From Pseudomonadota bacterium (GTDB lineage Bacteria; Pseudomonadota; Gammaproteobacteria; Xanthomonadales; Xanthomonadaceae), in contig CAUJIN010000064.1 in the NCBI GenBank assembly GCA_963205495.1, positions 1-46,493 of the forward strand: a stretch of 46,493 nt of DNA, read 5' to 3'. A program made the translations under genes and the position numbers. The stretch's first letter is position 1; each line of letters opens with the position of its first letter. Positions 1 to 8,982 of this stretch are shown here, in pieces. The notes under the pieces are model-generated. The model did not search any database and had not been told where the DNA came from. It worked only from the letters and a program-made list of their open reading frames with translations.

Positions 1-98
1 CGCACCTCGGCGATATCCGCCTGGCTGCTGCAAGCCGCCAGCATGGCCAGCAGCAAGGCCAATCCGGCACCGCGCAACAGGGCGACATTCGGCATCAT
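1..98 (-). CDS. Lipoprotein, N-terminal part only (runs off the window)
   Basis: Only the first 32 codons are present. They encode a short N-region, a hydrophobic stretch (about residues 11-21) and a clear lipobox Leu-Ala-Ala-Cys, with the Cys at residue 23, followed by Ser-Ser-Gln-Ala-Asp. This is a type II (lipoprotein) signal peptide. The Ser after the Cys gives no inner-membrane retention signal, so outer-membrane sorting is plausible. The ATG overlaps the stop of the upstream aminotransferase gene by 4 nt (ATGA), so the two are probably translated together. The mature function cannot be read from this fragment. Confidence 0.75.
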   Translation of the reverse strand, partial: MMPNVALLRGAGLALLLAMLAACSSQADIAEV

Positions 99-1300
99 TT
101 CAGCTCGGCAATGAATTCCTGGAAGCGCTGCAGGCCGGGCGCCAACTGCTCGGCCGGGCAGGTATAGGAAATCCGCAGCGCCAGCGGATCGCCAAACGCA
201 CTGCCGGGCACGCAGGCGACACCCTTGGCTTCCAGCAATGCACTGCAGAAATCCACGTCGTTGCTGATCATGCGGCCGTTGTGCGATTTGCCAAACGCGC
301 AGGAAATGTTCGGGAATGCGTAGAACGCCCCTTGCGGTCGTGGGCAGACCACACCGGGAATCGCGCTCAACGCGGCATAGACCTGGTCGCGACGCGCGGC
401 AAATTCGGCGTTCTTCGACGCCGGCACATCCTGCGGCCCGCTCAGTGCGGCAAGCGCGGCGGCATTGACGACTTCCGGAATACTGGTGATGTGGTTCGAG
501 TTGAGCGTGACCATGGCATTCGCCACCGCCTCCGGGCCGGCGATGAAACCGACGCGCCAGCCCGGCATGCCGTAGGTCTTGGAAAGCGAGTCCACGAGGA
601 TGGTGCGATCGCGCAACGAAGGCTCGAAGGCGAGCACGTTGTGGTAGCCCACGCCGTCGAAGATCATCCGGTTGTAGATGTCGTCCAGGACGATCCAGGT
701 GTCCGGATGGCGCGCCATCACCGCCGCCAGCGCGGCGATCTCCTCGCGGTGATAGACCATGCCGGTGGGATTGGACGGGTTGTTGAACAGGAACACCTTG
801 GGCTTTTGCGCCAGCGCCGCGTCGAGCTGGGACGGGGTGAGCTTGTAGTCCTGTTCGGGCGGGCACGGCAGCAGCAGGGTGCGCGCGCCCACGATGGCGG
901 CGATGTCGGCGTAGGTGGTCCAGTAGGGCGTCGGGAAGGCGATGGTGTCGCCCGGATCGAGCAGCGCCTCGGCCAGGTTGTAGAGCACCTGCTTGGCGCC
1001 GATGCCCACGCACAGGTTGCGCCGGCTCAGGCCGGTGACGCCGCTGCGCTCGAAGTGGCCGAGGATGGCGTCCAGCAGCGCATCCGCGCCGCGGTTGGAG
1101 CCGTATTGCCCCGAGTCCTTCTCCAGCGCAGCGCGCGCCGCGGCATAGACGTGTTCGCCCGGAAGGAAGTTCGGAACGCCGATGGAAAAGCTGATGATGT
1201 CGCGCCCCTGCGCCTTGAGCGCGCGGGTCTTTTCGGCGATCACCATGATGGCGCTGGGCTTGGCCTGTCCCATGCGCGAAGCGAGCTGTGGCATGAACAT
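95..1300 (-). CDS. Class I PLP-dependent aminotransferase (AspC-like)
   Basis: This is a 401-residue fold-type I aminotransferase of the aspartate/aromatic aminotransferase superfamily. It should transfer amino groups between an amino acid and a 2-oxo acid in the cytoplasm. Visible landmarks are NNPSNPTG (173-180), the DDIY pocket that holds the PLP ring (about 206-209), and SLSKTYGMPGWR with the Schiff-base lysine at about 241. A C-terminal Arg in LRISY matches the carboxylate-binding Arg of the family. The open frame extends 44 codons upstream, but the ATG at 1300 follows GAGG and begins a family-like N-terminus; an ATG at 1294 is also possible. The exact substrate cannot be told from sequence. 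It overlaps the downstream lipoprotein gene by 4 nt. Confidence 0.9.
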   Translation of the reverse strand: MFMPQLASRMGQAKPSAIMVIAEKTRALKAQGRDIISFSIGVPNFLPGEHVYAAARAALEKDSGQYGSNRGADALLDAILGHFERSGVTGLSRRNLCVGIGAKQVLYNLAEALLDPGDTIAFPTPYWTTYADIAAIVGARTLLLPCPPEQDYKLTPSQLDAALAQKPKVFLFNNPSNPTGMVYHREEIAALAAVMARHPDTWIVLDDIYNRMIFDGVGYHNVLAFEPSLRDRTILVDSLSKTYGMPGWRVGFIAGPEAVANAMVTLNSNHITSIPEVVNAAALAALSGPQDVPASKNAEFAARRDQVYAALSAIPGVVCPRPQGAFYAFPNISCAFGKSHNGRMISNDVDFCSALLEAKGVACVPGSAFGDPLALRISYTCPAEQLAPGLQRFQEFIAELK

Positions 1301-1443
1301 CGTCCTCTGCGGCGGGATGCCGGTCGAAGCTGCGATTCTACCACTGCCATCGGACTTTGTTGCAGTGCGACATGGCTGTCGCGGTGCGCATGGAATCCAT
1401 CGGCCGCCTGATGAAAACGACGGCTTCGCCACGCCCCGAAACG

Positions 1444-1473
1444 CGCAACGCCGGCGCGGTGGCCGGCGTTGCG
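1444..1473 (-). terminator. Strong hairpin downstream of the cyclophilin gene
   Basis: A perfect 11-bp stem (CGCAACGCCGG with its complement, 8-nt loop) lies about 22 nt after the cyclophilin stop. On the minus strand only a short TTT follows, so it is a candidate terminator or an mRNA-stabilising hairpin rather than a textbook rho-independent terminator. The 195-nt gap 1301-1495 holds nothing else recognisable. Confidence 0.45.
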
Positions 1474-1495
1474 GTGACTATCGCGGCGGGGACAA

Positions 1496-1999
<504 letters not shown>

Positions 2000-2122
2000 G
2001 GAAGCTGCTCCTTGAATGGGCCGCGAATGGTAGCGCGGGATGGACGGAGCCGCTCGGAAATCCCTTGACGCAGGGAAGCCGGCGCATTGTGTCCGGCAGT
2101 CTCCGGGAATGGCAGCGTGGGC

Positions 2123-2128
2123 TACAAT
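2123..2128 (+). promoter_or_regulatory. Candidate -10 box (TACAAT) before the membrane protein gene
   Basis: TACAAT lies about 30 nt before the ATG at 2160, in the 160-nt gap between divergent genes. No convincing -35 box is seen at the usual spacing. No cobalamin riboswitch core or B12 box was found in the gap. Confidence 0.35.
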
Positions 2129-2159
2129 CGGGGCCGGCTTTTCTCCGGTGACCGCCGCC

Positions 2160-2756
2160 ATGTCTACCCATCCCACTCGTTCCATCGCGCTGTTCGCTCT
2201 GCTCGCCCTGCTGATGGCGGCCACTCGCATCCACCACTTCGCGGCCATCCCGGATGCTTCCTGGGCGGTGTTCTTCGCCGGAGGCTTCTATCTGAAAAAC
2301 CAGCAGCGCTGGGCGTTTCCGGCACTGATCGTCGTGGCCTTCCTGGCCGACTGGTACGCCATTTCCGCCGCAGGCATCGACTTCTGGGGCCACTACTGCG
2401 TTTCGCCGGCGTACTGGTTCCTGCTGCCGTCCTACCTTGCGCTGTGGCTGGGCGGCGTCTGGCTTGCGGCGCGCAGGCCGGGTCTGCGATGGGCCTCGCT
2501 TGGTCAGCTTGCCGCAGCGCTGCTGGTCTCGGTGAGCGTCTGCTATGTGCTCTCCAACGGCAGCTTCTACTGGATTTCCGATTCCTGGGGCGGCGCGGAT
2601 GCCCAGCGCAGCTTCGCCGGATGGCTGGCCAACATGGGCCACTGGTACCTGTCCTTCCTGCGCGTGACGGCCATGTATGTGGCTGGTGCCGCGTTGCTGC
2701 ACGCAGCGGCGCTGGCGGCTTCGCGCCCGTCAACCGCACCCTCGCACGCCGGCTGA
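2160..2756 (+). CDS. Integral membrane protein, DUF6580-like, next to pduO
   Basis: The 198-residue protein has about five hydrophobic segments: around residues 7-22, 34-45, 52-70, 82-102, 119-132 and possibly 170-190. Conserved-looking motifs are [24 protein letters not shown] near the N-terminus, split by the first loop, and SNGSFYWIS and GHWYLSFLR in the C-terminal half. The size and motifs recall the family called DUF6580, small membrane proteins that resemble substrate-binding S components of ECF transporters; I recognise this from memory only. The cobalamin adenosyltransferase gene starts 12 nt downstream, which suggests a role in uptake of a corrinoid or a precursor. That role is an inference. 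The ATG at 2160 was chosen because the hydrophobic N-terminus starts there. Confidence 0.75.
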   Translation: MSTHPTRSIALFALLALLMAATRIHHFAAIPDASWAVFFAGGFYLKNQQRWAFPALIVVAFLADWYAISAAGIDFWGHYCVSPAYWFLLPSYLALWLGGVWLAARRPGLRWASLGQLAAALLVSVSVCYVLSNGSFYWISDSWGGADAQRSFAGWLANMGHWYLSFLRVTAMYVAGAALLHAAALAASRPSTAPSHAG

Positions 2757-2768
2757 CGACGGGTCGAC

Positions 2769-3323
2769 ATGGGCAACCGGCTTTCGAAGATCTACACGCG
2801 AACCGGCGACGGCGGCACCACCGGACTGGGCGATGGTTCGCGCGTACCCAAGGACGGACCGCGGATCGAGGCGCTGGGCGCACTGGATGAAACCAACGCC
2901 CAGCTCGGCGTGGTGCTTTCCCACGCACTGCCGGAAGTCGCGCGCGAGGACCTGGTCGGCATCCAGCACGCGCTGTTCGATCTCGGCGGCGAACTGTGCA
3001 TTCCCGGCCACGCGGCGATCGACGCCCGTGACGTGGAATGGCTGGAGCGGCGCATGGACGATTTCAACGCCGTCCTGCCCCCGCTCAAGGAATTCATCCT
3101 GCCCGGCGGCAGCCCGGCGGCGGCGCACTGCCACGTGGCGCGCACCGTCTGCCGCCGCGCCGAACGCGCGATCGTGGCGCTGTCGCGGCAGGAGCAGGTA
3201 CGCCCGCAGGCACTGGCCTTCGTGAATCGGCTTTCGGACTACCTTTTCGTGCTCTCGCGCATCCTCGCGCGCGCCGACGGCGGCAGCGAATGCCTGTGGC
3301 AGCACGGTCGACGGCCGGAGTAA
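2769..3323 (+). CDS. pduO: PduO-type ATP:cob(I)alamin adenosyltransferase
   Basis: The 184-residue protein should transfer the 5'-deoxyadenosyl group of ATP to cob(I)alamin, making adenosylcobalamin in the cytoplasm. The N-terminal ATP-binding signature YTRTGDGGTTGLGDG lies at about 9-23. The trimer-interface and B12-site motifs VCRRAER (about 128-134) and VNRLSDYLFVLSR (about 156-168) are present. The length is typical of the PduO/MMAB family; it is unrelated to BtuR/CobO, which has a different fold. It lies 12 nt after the membrane protein gene, so both probably form one transcript. Neither de novo cobalamin synthesis genes nor a B12-dependent enzyme occur in the window, so it probably serves salvage. 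Confidence 0.93.
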   Translation: MGNRLSKIYTRTGDGGTTGLGDGSRVPKDGPRIEALGALDETNAQLGVVLSHALPEVAREDLVGIQHALFDLGGELCIPGHAAIDARDVEWLERRMDDFNAVLPPLKEFILPGGSPAAAHCHVARTVCRRAERAIVALSRQEQVRPQALAFVNRLSDYLFVLSRILARADGGSECLWQHGRRPE

Positions 3324-4264
3324 GCGCCATCCACCAGTCGCTCGACACCCTGCGCCTCTACAGCCACCCGGACTGTCTGCTGCACGCAAACGCATCGGGG
3401 CATCCGGAGTCGCCGGCGCGGCTGGCCGGGGTGCTGGAGGCCCTGCGCGCCGCCGGTCTGCGCGGGATCGAGTGGGTGGAAGCGCCCTGCGCCACGCGCG
3501 CCCAGCTGGCACAGGTCCACACGCCGGCGCACATCGCCCGCGTGCTCGACACCCCCGCGCAAACGCCCTTCCTGCTCGACGGCGACACCGGCATGAACGC
3601 GCATTCGGCCACCGCCGCGCTGCGCGCCGCCGGCGCGGGCTGTGCGGCCGTGGATGCGGTGATGTCGGGCCAGTGCGAGCGTGCCTTCTGCGCGGTACGC
3701 CCACCCGGACACCACGCCACGCCCGAGCACGCGATGGGTTTCTGCCTGTTCAACTCGGTGGCGGTCGCCGCGCGCCATGCCATCGAGGCGCATTTCCTCG
3801 AACGCGTGGCGGTCGTGGATTTCGACGTGCACCACGGCAACGGCACCCAGGCCTGCTTCGAACGCGAGCCGCGAGTGCTGTACCTGTCCAGCCACGAACG
3901 CGGGCTGTACCCCGGCACCGGCCTTGCAATGGAGCGCGGCGTGGGCAACGTGCGCAACCTGCTGCTGCCCGCAGGTTCCGGCTCCGATGCGTTCCGTGCG
4001 GCGTGGCGCGAGGTTCTGCTGCCTGAGCTGGACGCCTTCCGCCCGCAACTGCTGCTGGTTTCGGCCGGCTTCGACGCGCATCGTGCCGATCCGCTGGCGC
4101 ATCTGGCACTGGAAACCGAGGACTTCGCCTGGATCACCCGCGAGCTGCTGAGCGTCGCGCAGCGCCACGCGCGCGGGCGGATCGTCTCGACGCTGGAAGG
4201 CGGCTACGATCCCGCCGCCCTGCGCGAGTGCGCGGTGGCGCACGTGCGCGAATTGCTGGGATGA
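3290..4264 (+). CDS. Histone deacetylase superfamily hydrolase
   Basis: This is a zinc-dependent amidohydrolase of the class II HDAC/acetylpolyamine amidohydrolase fold, about 324 residues. Characteristic blocks are RPPGHHATPEHAMGFCLFN (137-155, with the catalytic His pair 141-142), VVDFDVHHGNGTQ (175-187, zinc ligands Asp179 and His181), SAGFDAHRADPL with the third zinc ligand Asp, and the glycine-rich EGGYD near the C-terminus. In bacteria these enzymes remove acetyl groups from polyamines, small amides or proteins; the substrate here is unknown. The ATG at 3290 (or GTG at 3296) overlaps the end of pduO by about 34 nt. No better start exists before the conserved domain, so the overlap seems real. 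It lies 4 nt before amgK. Confidence 0.9.
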   Translation: MPVAARSTAGVSAIHQSLDTLRLYSHPDCLLHANASGHPESPARLAGVLEALRAAGLRGIEWVEAPCATRAQLAQVHTPAHIARVLDTPAQTPFLLDGDTGMNAHSATAALRAAGAGCAAVDAVMSGQCERAFCAVRPPGHHATPEHAMGFCLFNSVAVAARHAIEAHFLERVAVVDFDVHHGNGTQACFEREPRVLYLSSHERGLYPGTGLAMERGVGNVRNLLLPAGSGSDAFRAAWREVLLPELDAFRPQLLLVSAGFDAHRADPLAHLALETEDFAWITRELLSVAQRHARGRIVSTLEGGYDPAALRECAVAHVRELLG

Positions 4265-4268
4265 GGCG

Positions 4269-5279
4269 ATGAACGAGGGTTCCGCAGCGCGCGACGAACA
4301 GCGTCTGGCGTTCACCCGCCGGCACCTGGGCGCGGATGCGCCCGTACCCGAGCGCGCCTCCTCCGACGCGGGATTCCGCAGCTACTGGCGCACCCGCGCG
4401 CCGGACGGAACCTCGTGCATCCTGATGGACGCACCGCCCGACCGCGAGAACGTGCACCCTTGGCTTGCGCTGCGCGCGCTGCTGGAGACGGGTGGCGTGC
4501 GCGTGCCCTGCATACTGGCGCAGGATGCCGAAAACGGCTGGCTGCTGCTGGAAGATCTCGGTCCAGACAACCTCCTGGCGGCAATCAACGAAGGCAATGC
4601 GGACGTCTGGATGGCGCGGGCCATCGAACAGCTGGTGCGGCTCCAGCGCATTGCACCGCCGGCGGGAATGGCGCACTTCGACGAGGCCCTGGTACGCCGC
4701 GACCTGGGCCTGTTCCGCGACTGGTTCCTTGTCCGGCACCTTGGCCTTGCGCTGTCGCAGGTCGAGCGCGACCTGCTGGAATCCGTCACGGACCTGCTGC
4801 TTGCGCTCTTCACGGCCTCGCCGCAGGTGCTGGTGCACCGCGACTTCATCGTCCGGAACCTCATGCCGCTGGAAGGAGAAGTGGCGGTGCTGGATTTCCA
4901 GGACGCGGTGCGCGGCCCGCTGGCCTACGATGCGGCAAGCCTGTTCCGGGATGCCTTCCGTTCCTGGCCGCAGCACCGCGTGGACGACTGGCTGCGACGC
5001 TACCGCGAAGCGGCCCTGGCGGCAGGTCTGCCGGTGTCCGAGCCTGCGTCTTTCGAACGGCAGGTCGACCTCTGCGGCATCCAGCGCCACCTCAAGATCC
5101 TCGGCATCTTCGCCCGCCTGCGCCACCGCGACGCCAAGCCGCACTATCTCGACGACGCGCCGCGCTTCCTCGCCTATCTGGTCCACGCCCTGCCGCGCCA
5201 TCCCGAGCTTGCCGGGTTGCACGACCTGCTGCGCACCCGCGTTTTCCCGAGGATCGCGCCGATGGAGCTTGCGCCGTGA
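4269..5279 (+). CDS. amgK: Anomeric MurNAc/GlcNAc kinase AmgK
   Basis: The 336-residue protein has the aminoglycoside-phosphotransferase-like kinase fold. It has the ATP-pocket region LLLEDLGPDNL (92-102), the catalytic loop VLVHRDFIVRNL (187-198, Asp192 as base, Asn197 for metal) and LDFQDAVRGPLAYD (208-221) in place of the usual DFD/DFG metal motif. AmgK phosphorylates the anomeric hydroxyl of MurNAc recovered from turned-over peptidoglycan, giving MurNAc 1-phosphate. The assignment rests mainly on the directly overlapping murU gene: the stop overlaps the GTG start of murU by 4 nt. Together they form the anabolic recycling route that by-passes MurA, which in Pseudomonas gives intrinsic tolerance to fosfomycin. 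Confidence 0.9.
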   Translation: MNEGSAARDEQRLAFTRRHLGADAPVPERASSDAGFRSYWRTRAPDGTSCILMDAPPDRENVHPWLALRALLETGGVRVPCILAQDAENGWLLLEDLGPDNLLAAINEGNADVWMARAIEQLVRLQRIAPPAGMAHFDEALVRRDLGLFRDWFLVRHLGLALSQVERDLLESVTDLLLALFTASPQVLVHRDFIVRNLMPLEGEVAVLDFQDAVRGPLAYDAASLFRDAFRSWPQHRVDDWLRRYREAALAAGLPVSEPASFERQVDLCGIQRHLKILGIFARLRHRDAKPHYLDDAPRFLAYLVHALPRHPELAGLHDLLRTRVFPRIAPMELAP

Positions 5280-5992
5280 AGGCGATGATCCTGGCCGCAG
5301 GCCGCGGGCAGCGGCTGCGCCCGCTCACCGACACCTGCCCAAAGCCGCTGTTGCAGGCCGGCTCCGATCGCCTGATCGAATCCCACCTGCACGCGCTGCG
5401 GCGCGCCGGCGTGCGCGAGGTGGTCATCAATACCGCCTGGCTGGCCGAGCAGTTTCCCGCCGCGCTCGGCGACGGCTCCGACTACGGCCTTGCGATCACC
5501 TACTCCTGGGAAGGCGGCGCCGGTCTTGAAACGGGCGGCGGCATCCTCAACGCGCTGCCGCTGCTGGGCAATGCGCCGTTCCTGCTGGTAAACGGCGACA
5601 TCCATCTCGAACTGGATTTTTCCACGCTGTTTCTTCCCGACGGCGATCTGGCGCACCTGCTCGTGGTCGATCCACCCGAAGGCGAAGGCGACTTCGGCCT
5701 GGATGAGCGCGGCCGGATCCATCCTGCCCCCGGCGCGCACGTCGGTGTCACCTACTCGGGCGTGGGGATCCTGCATCCGGCGCTGTTCGCCGGCTGGCGC
5801 GCAGCCTTCCCGCACGGTGAAGTCTTCGGCGTCGCGCCTCCCGGTTTCCGCCTCGCCCCGCTACTGCGCCACGCCATGCGCAGGAACGCCGTCAGTGCGA
5901 CGCGGCACCGCGGGCCGTGGACCGACGCCGGCACACCGGAGTCGCTGGCCGCATTGCAGCGGCGATCCGGCAGCGCGGATCCGGCCGACTGA
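5276..5992 (+). CDS. murU: N-acetylmuramate alpha-1-phosphate uridylyltransferase MurU
   Basis: This 238-residue nucleotidyltransferase converts MurNAc 1-phosphate and UTP into UDP-MurNAc and pyrophosphate. It opens with the nucleotide-binding signature MILAAGRGQRLRPLTD and the CPKPLL block (residues 4-26). It also shows ETGGGILNALPLLG, the metal-site VNGDIHLE (about 105-112) and a C-terminal WTDAGTPESL. It starts at a GTG in a GTGA overlap with amgK; GGAG lies 9 nt upstream. The length is close to that of Pseudomonas MurU and much shorter than bifunctional GlmU. The last dozen residues (RRSGSADPAD) look unconserved. Confidence 0.93.
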   Translation: MKAMILAAGRGQRLRPLTDTCPKPLLQAGSDRLIESHLHALRRAGVREVVINTAWLAEQFPAALGDGSDYGLAITYSWEGGAGLETGGGILNALPLLGNAPFLLVNGDIHLELDFSTLFLPDGDLAHLLVVDPPEGEGDFGLDERGRIHPAPGAHVGVTYSGVGILHPALFAGWRAAFPHGEVFGVAPPGFRLAPLLRHAMRRNAVSATRHRGPWTDAGTPESLAALQRRSGSADPAD

Positions 5993-6012
5993 AGCCCGAA
6001 TTCGGCCGCGTC

Positions 6013-6036
6013 ACAAGGTCGGATAGCGATCCTTGT
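6013..6036 (+). terminator. Weak hairpin after murU
   Basis: ACAAGG and CCTTGT form a 6-bp stem around a 12-nt loop, 20 nt after the murU stop, without a T-run. Weak terminator candidate. The rest of the 164-nt gap to the peptidase gene holds a second short hairpin (GGATCG with CGATCC, 6065-6087) and no clear promoter. Confidence 0.25.
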
Positions 6037-6156
6037 CCGCCTTCGGGAGTCGCGTCACAGGCCAGGATCGCTCACCGCACGCGATCCGGATTACTCTCTC
6101 AGGCCGCGCACCCGGATTCAGGCGGGAGCGGATCGATCGAATTTCGGGAGAACACC

Positions 6157-8940
6157 ATGCGACACCTGGGCACGACCTTGGCCATCGGCGCGCTGCTGGC
6201 GGCAAGCACGTTCGCTCCAACCGTTTCCCGTGCCGCGCAGGACGCTGCGGCCAGCTACGCGCGCGCGCCGGACCAGCCCATGAACGAGGTTTACACGCGG
6301 CAGATCGGCGAGTTCACCACCGATCCCGCGCTCAACTCACCGCTCACCGACTACCTGCCGGCCTCCGACACCGTACCCACGCCGCTCGACGTGCTGGGCC
6401 ACATCGCCGGTGCCGAGGGCTACATGCCCTATGCAGCCGAAGTGCACCGCTACTTCCGCGCGCTGGAGAAGGCCAGCCCGCGGGTTCGGGTGTTCACCAT
6501 CGGGCACAGCGAGGAGGGGCGCGAAGTGATCGCGGTCGCCATCGCGGACGAATCCGTGCTCGCCGACCTCGACGCCAACCTGGCGCGACTGCGCCAGCTT
6601 GCCGATCCGCGCACGCTGGACATGGACGAAGACCGCGCCGAGGCGCTGATCGGACAGACCCGGCCGGTCTACTACATCACCGGCGCCCTGCACTCGACCG
6701 AAACCGGCTCGCCCACGGCGCTGATGGAGCTTGGCTATCGCCTCGCCGTGGACGAAGCGCCCTACATCCGCAACATCCGCTCGCGCGTCATCACCCTGAT
6801 CACGCCGGTGGTGGAAGTGGACGGGCGCGACCGCAAGACCGACATCTACCGCTGGCACCGCGCCCATCCTGACCAGAACTATCCGCCACTGATCTACTGG
6901 GGCAAGTACGTCGCGCACGACAACAACCGCGACGGCATCGCGATGACGCTCAACTCCAGCCGCATGGTGCTCGATACCTACATCCGCTTCGGCGCGCAGG
7001 TGATCCACGACCTGCACGAGTCCTACTCCTTCCTCTACGACAACACCATCGGCACCGGGCCCTACAACGCCTGGATCGATCCGATCCTGGTGGGCGAATG
7101 GCAGCAGCTGGGCTGGGACAACGTGCAGCAGCTCACCCGCCTGGGCCTGCCCGGCGTGTGGACGCACGGCGAATTCGACGCATGGAGCCCCGGCTACCTG
7201 ATGTTCATGGCGGCGACCCACAACGGAATCAGCCGTCTCTACGAAACCTACGGCAACGACGGCGCCGACACCCTGCAGCGCATCCTGCAGCCGCACGAGT
7301 ACGCGCGCACCTGGTACCGCCCCAACCCGCCCTATCCCAAGGTGCTCTGGTCGGCGCGCAACAACAACAACTACCAGCAGTCCGGCCTGCTGGTCGCGCT
7401 GAACTACTTCGCCGGGAACTCGCGTGAGTTCCTGCACAACTTCCACCTCAAGAGCCGGCGCTCGGTGGAAAAGGCGCGCACCTCGGGGCCGGCCGCCTGG
7501 GTGATGGTTCCGGATCCGGCGCACGCCGGCGCGCAGGCGCGGCTGCTGGAAGTCCTGCGTCGCCAGCACGTCGAGGTGCACCGGCTTTCCTCCGCCTCCG
7601 CGGTGGAAAATCCGGCGCGAAAAAACGAAGCCGGCAAGGAGACGCACCCGCACGGCGGCCGCCAGCGATTCCCGGCCGGCAGCTACGTGATCCGCATGGA
7701 CCAGCCCTATTCGCGCATCGCCGATGCCCTGCTCGACCGCCAGTACTGGTCGCCCAAGGACCGCAAGTTCGACACGCCCTACGACGACACCGGCTGGTCG
7801 CTGGGCGATCTGTTCAACCTCCGGATCGTGCGCGTCACCGATCCTGGCCTTCTCGCCGCGCCGATGCAGCGCGCGCCCGACCCGGTGGTTCCCGCCGGCC
7901 TGGCCAGCATCGACCTGCCGCCCGCCGCCGCGCTGCCGCGCATCGCGCTGATGCACACCTGGCTCAGCACCCAGACCGAAGGCTGGTGGCGGATGGAGCT
8001 GGACGCGATGAAGATTCCCTACAGCTACATCAGCACCCAGGACATCACTGCCGATGCCGACCTGCGCAAGCGCTACGACGTGATCCTGTTCGCGCCCACC
8101 GGCCAGCCCAGCACGCGCCAGATCATCGACGGCATGCCGATGTGGGGCAATCCGCTGCCGTGGAAAACCACCGAGCTCACGCCCAATCTCGGGAAGATCG
8201 ATTCGACCGACGACATCCGGCCGGGGATGGGCGACACCGGGCTCGCCAATCTCAAGAAGTTCGTGGCCGAGGGCGGCCTGTTGATCACCTCCGAAGACAC
8301 CGCGCGCTTTGCCATCGAAACCGGCATGGCGCCCGGCGTCTACCTCACGCCGACCGAAAAGCTGCGCATCGTCGGAAGCGTGCTGCGCGCGCATTTCGTC
8401 GATCCGGCACACCCGATCGCCAGCGGCTACGGCAGCAATCCGCTGCCCGTTTACAGCAGTGCCGGCATGTCGTTCTACGTGGCCGACGTGGCCACGCCCA
8501 ACGGGCGCATCCGCGGTTCGCGCTGGGGCGGGCCGCAGTCTGCGCGGGAATTCGAACGTCCCACCGGGCGCGGCGACAAACAGGACGTCGACGTGCCGGA
8601 GGGACGCGCCTTCATGGACGCGCACCCGCTGCCCGACAACCGCCCCTGGGAACCCATGCCGCTCAACGAGGAACAGCGCCGCAACAACGCCTGGGCCATA
8701 CCGGATTCGCACAGGCCGCAGGTGGTCCTGCGCTTCTCGGAGGCCGACGACCTGCTGGTTTCAGGCCTTCTGGATGGCTCAAGCGAGATCGCCGAACGCG
8801 CAGCGGTAGTGAATGCGCGCTATGGTCAGGGCAGCGTGCTGCTGTTCGCGATCAATCCGATCTGGCGCGGCAGCACCGTGGGCAGCTACCGGATGGTGTT
8901 CAACGCCATCCTGCGCCGCGAAACGCTTGCCGCGCACTGA
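6157..8940 (+). CDS. Large exported M14-family zinc metallopeptidase
   Basis: The 927-residue protein begins with a Sec signal peptide (hydrophobic residues about 5-22, cleavage near SRAAQDA at 25-28). The peptidase M14 (carboxypeptidase A-like) domain covers roughly 75-420. Zinc ligands are His179 and Glu182 in GALHSTETGS, with His287 in VIHDLHESYSF as the third. YVAHDNNRDG (251-260) resembles the substrate-binding Asn-Arg region. The C-terminal third (about 590-927) reads like the GATase-like fold often attached to these proteins: ALPRIALMHTW, then FVAEGGLLITSEDT and GSVLLFAINPIWRG. It should be a secreted or periplasmic carboxypeptidase or amidase of unknown substrate. The ATG at 6157 has GGGAG 6 nt upstream. 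It appears to be transcribed alone, with a strong hairpin behind it. Confidence 0.88.
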   Translation: MRHLGTTLAIGALLAASTFAPTVSRAAQDAAASYARAPDQPMNEVYTRQIGEFTTDPALNSPLTDYLPASDTVPTPLDVLGHIAGAEGYMPYAAEVHRYFRALEKASPRVRVFTIGHSEEGREVIAVAIADESVLADLDANLARLRQLADPRTLDMDEDRAEALIGQTRPVYYITGALHSTETGSPTALMELGYRLAVDEAPYIRNIRSRVITLITPVVEVDGRDRKTDIYRWHRAHPDQNYPPLIYWGKYVAHDNNRDGIAMTLNSSRMVLDTYIRFGAQVIHDLHESYSFLYDNTIGTGPYNAWIDPILVGEWQQLGWDNVQQLTRLGLPGVWTHGEFDAWSPGYLMFMAATHNGISRLYETYGNDGADTLQRILQPHEYARTWYRPNPPYPKVLWSARNNNNYQQSGLLVALNYFAGNSREFLHNFHLKSRRSVEKARTSGPAAWVMVPDPAHAGAQARLLEVLRRQHVEVHRLSSASAVENPARKNEAGKETHPHGGRQRFPAGSYVIRMDQPYSRIADALLDRQYWSPKDRKFDTPYDDTGWSLGDLFNLRIVRVTDPGLLAAPMQRAPDPVVPAGLASIDLPPAAALPRIALMHTWLSTQTEGWWRMELDAMKIPYSYISTQDITADADLRKRYDVILFAPTGQPSTRQIIDGMPMWGNPLPWKTTELTPNLGKIDSTDDIRPGMGDTGLANLKKFVAEGGLLITSEDTARFAIETGMAPGVYLTPTEKLRIVGSVLRAHFVDPAHPIASGYGSNPLPVYSSAGMSFYVADVATPNGRIRGSRWGGPQSAREFERPTGRGDKQDVDVPEGRAFMDAHPLPDNRPWEPMPLNEEQRRNNAWAIPDSHRPQVVLRFSEADDLLVSGLLDGSSEIAERAAVVNARYGQGSVLLFAINPIWRGSTVGSYRMVFNAILRRETLAAH

Positions 8941-8949
8941 GCGAAGTAC

Positions 8950-8978
8950 GCAAGGCCGGTGCCACGCGCCGGCCTTGC
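8950..8978. terminator. Bidirectional terminator hairpin between convergent genes
   Basis: A perfect 10-bp stem (GCAAGGCCGG and its complement, 9-nt loop) fills the 42-nt gap between the M14 peptidase stop (8940) and the convergent pit stop (8983). No T-run follows on either strand, but the position between convergent genes fits a shared terminator. Confidence 0.55.
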
Positions 8979-8982
8979 CGCA

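Noticed and set aside
2000..2159. Cobalamin riboswitch upstream of the DUF6580-like gene and pduO
   Set aside because: No B12 box or conserved core was found in the 160-nt gap.
6091..6110. CTCTCAGG upstream of the M14 gene, as in glycine riboswitches
   Set aside because: The partner elements of the aptamer (GAGAG side of P1 and the conserved internal loop) are absent.
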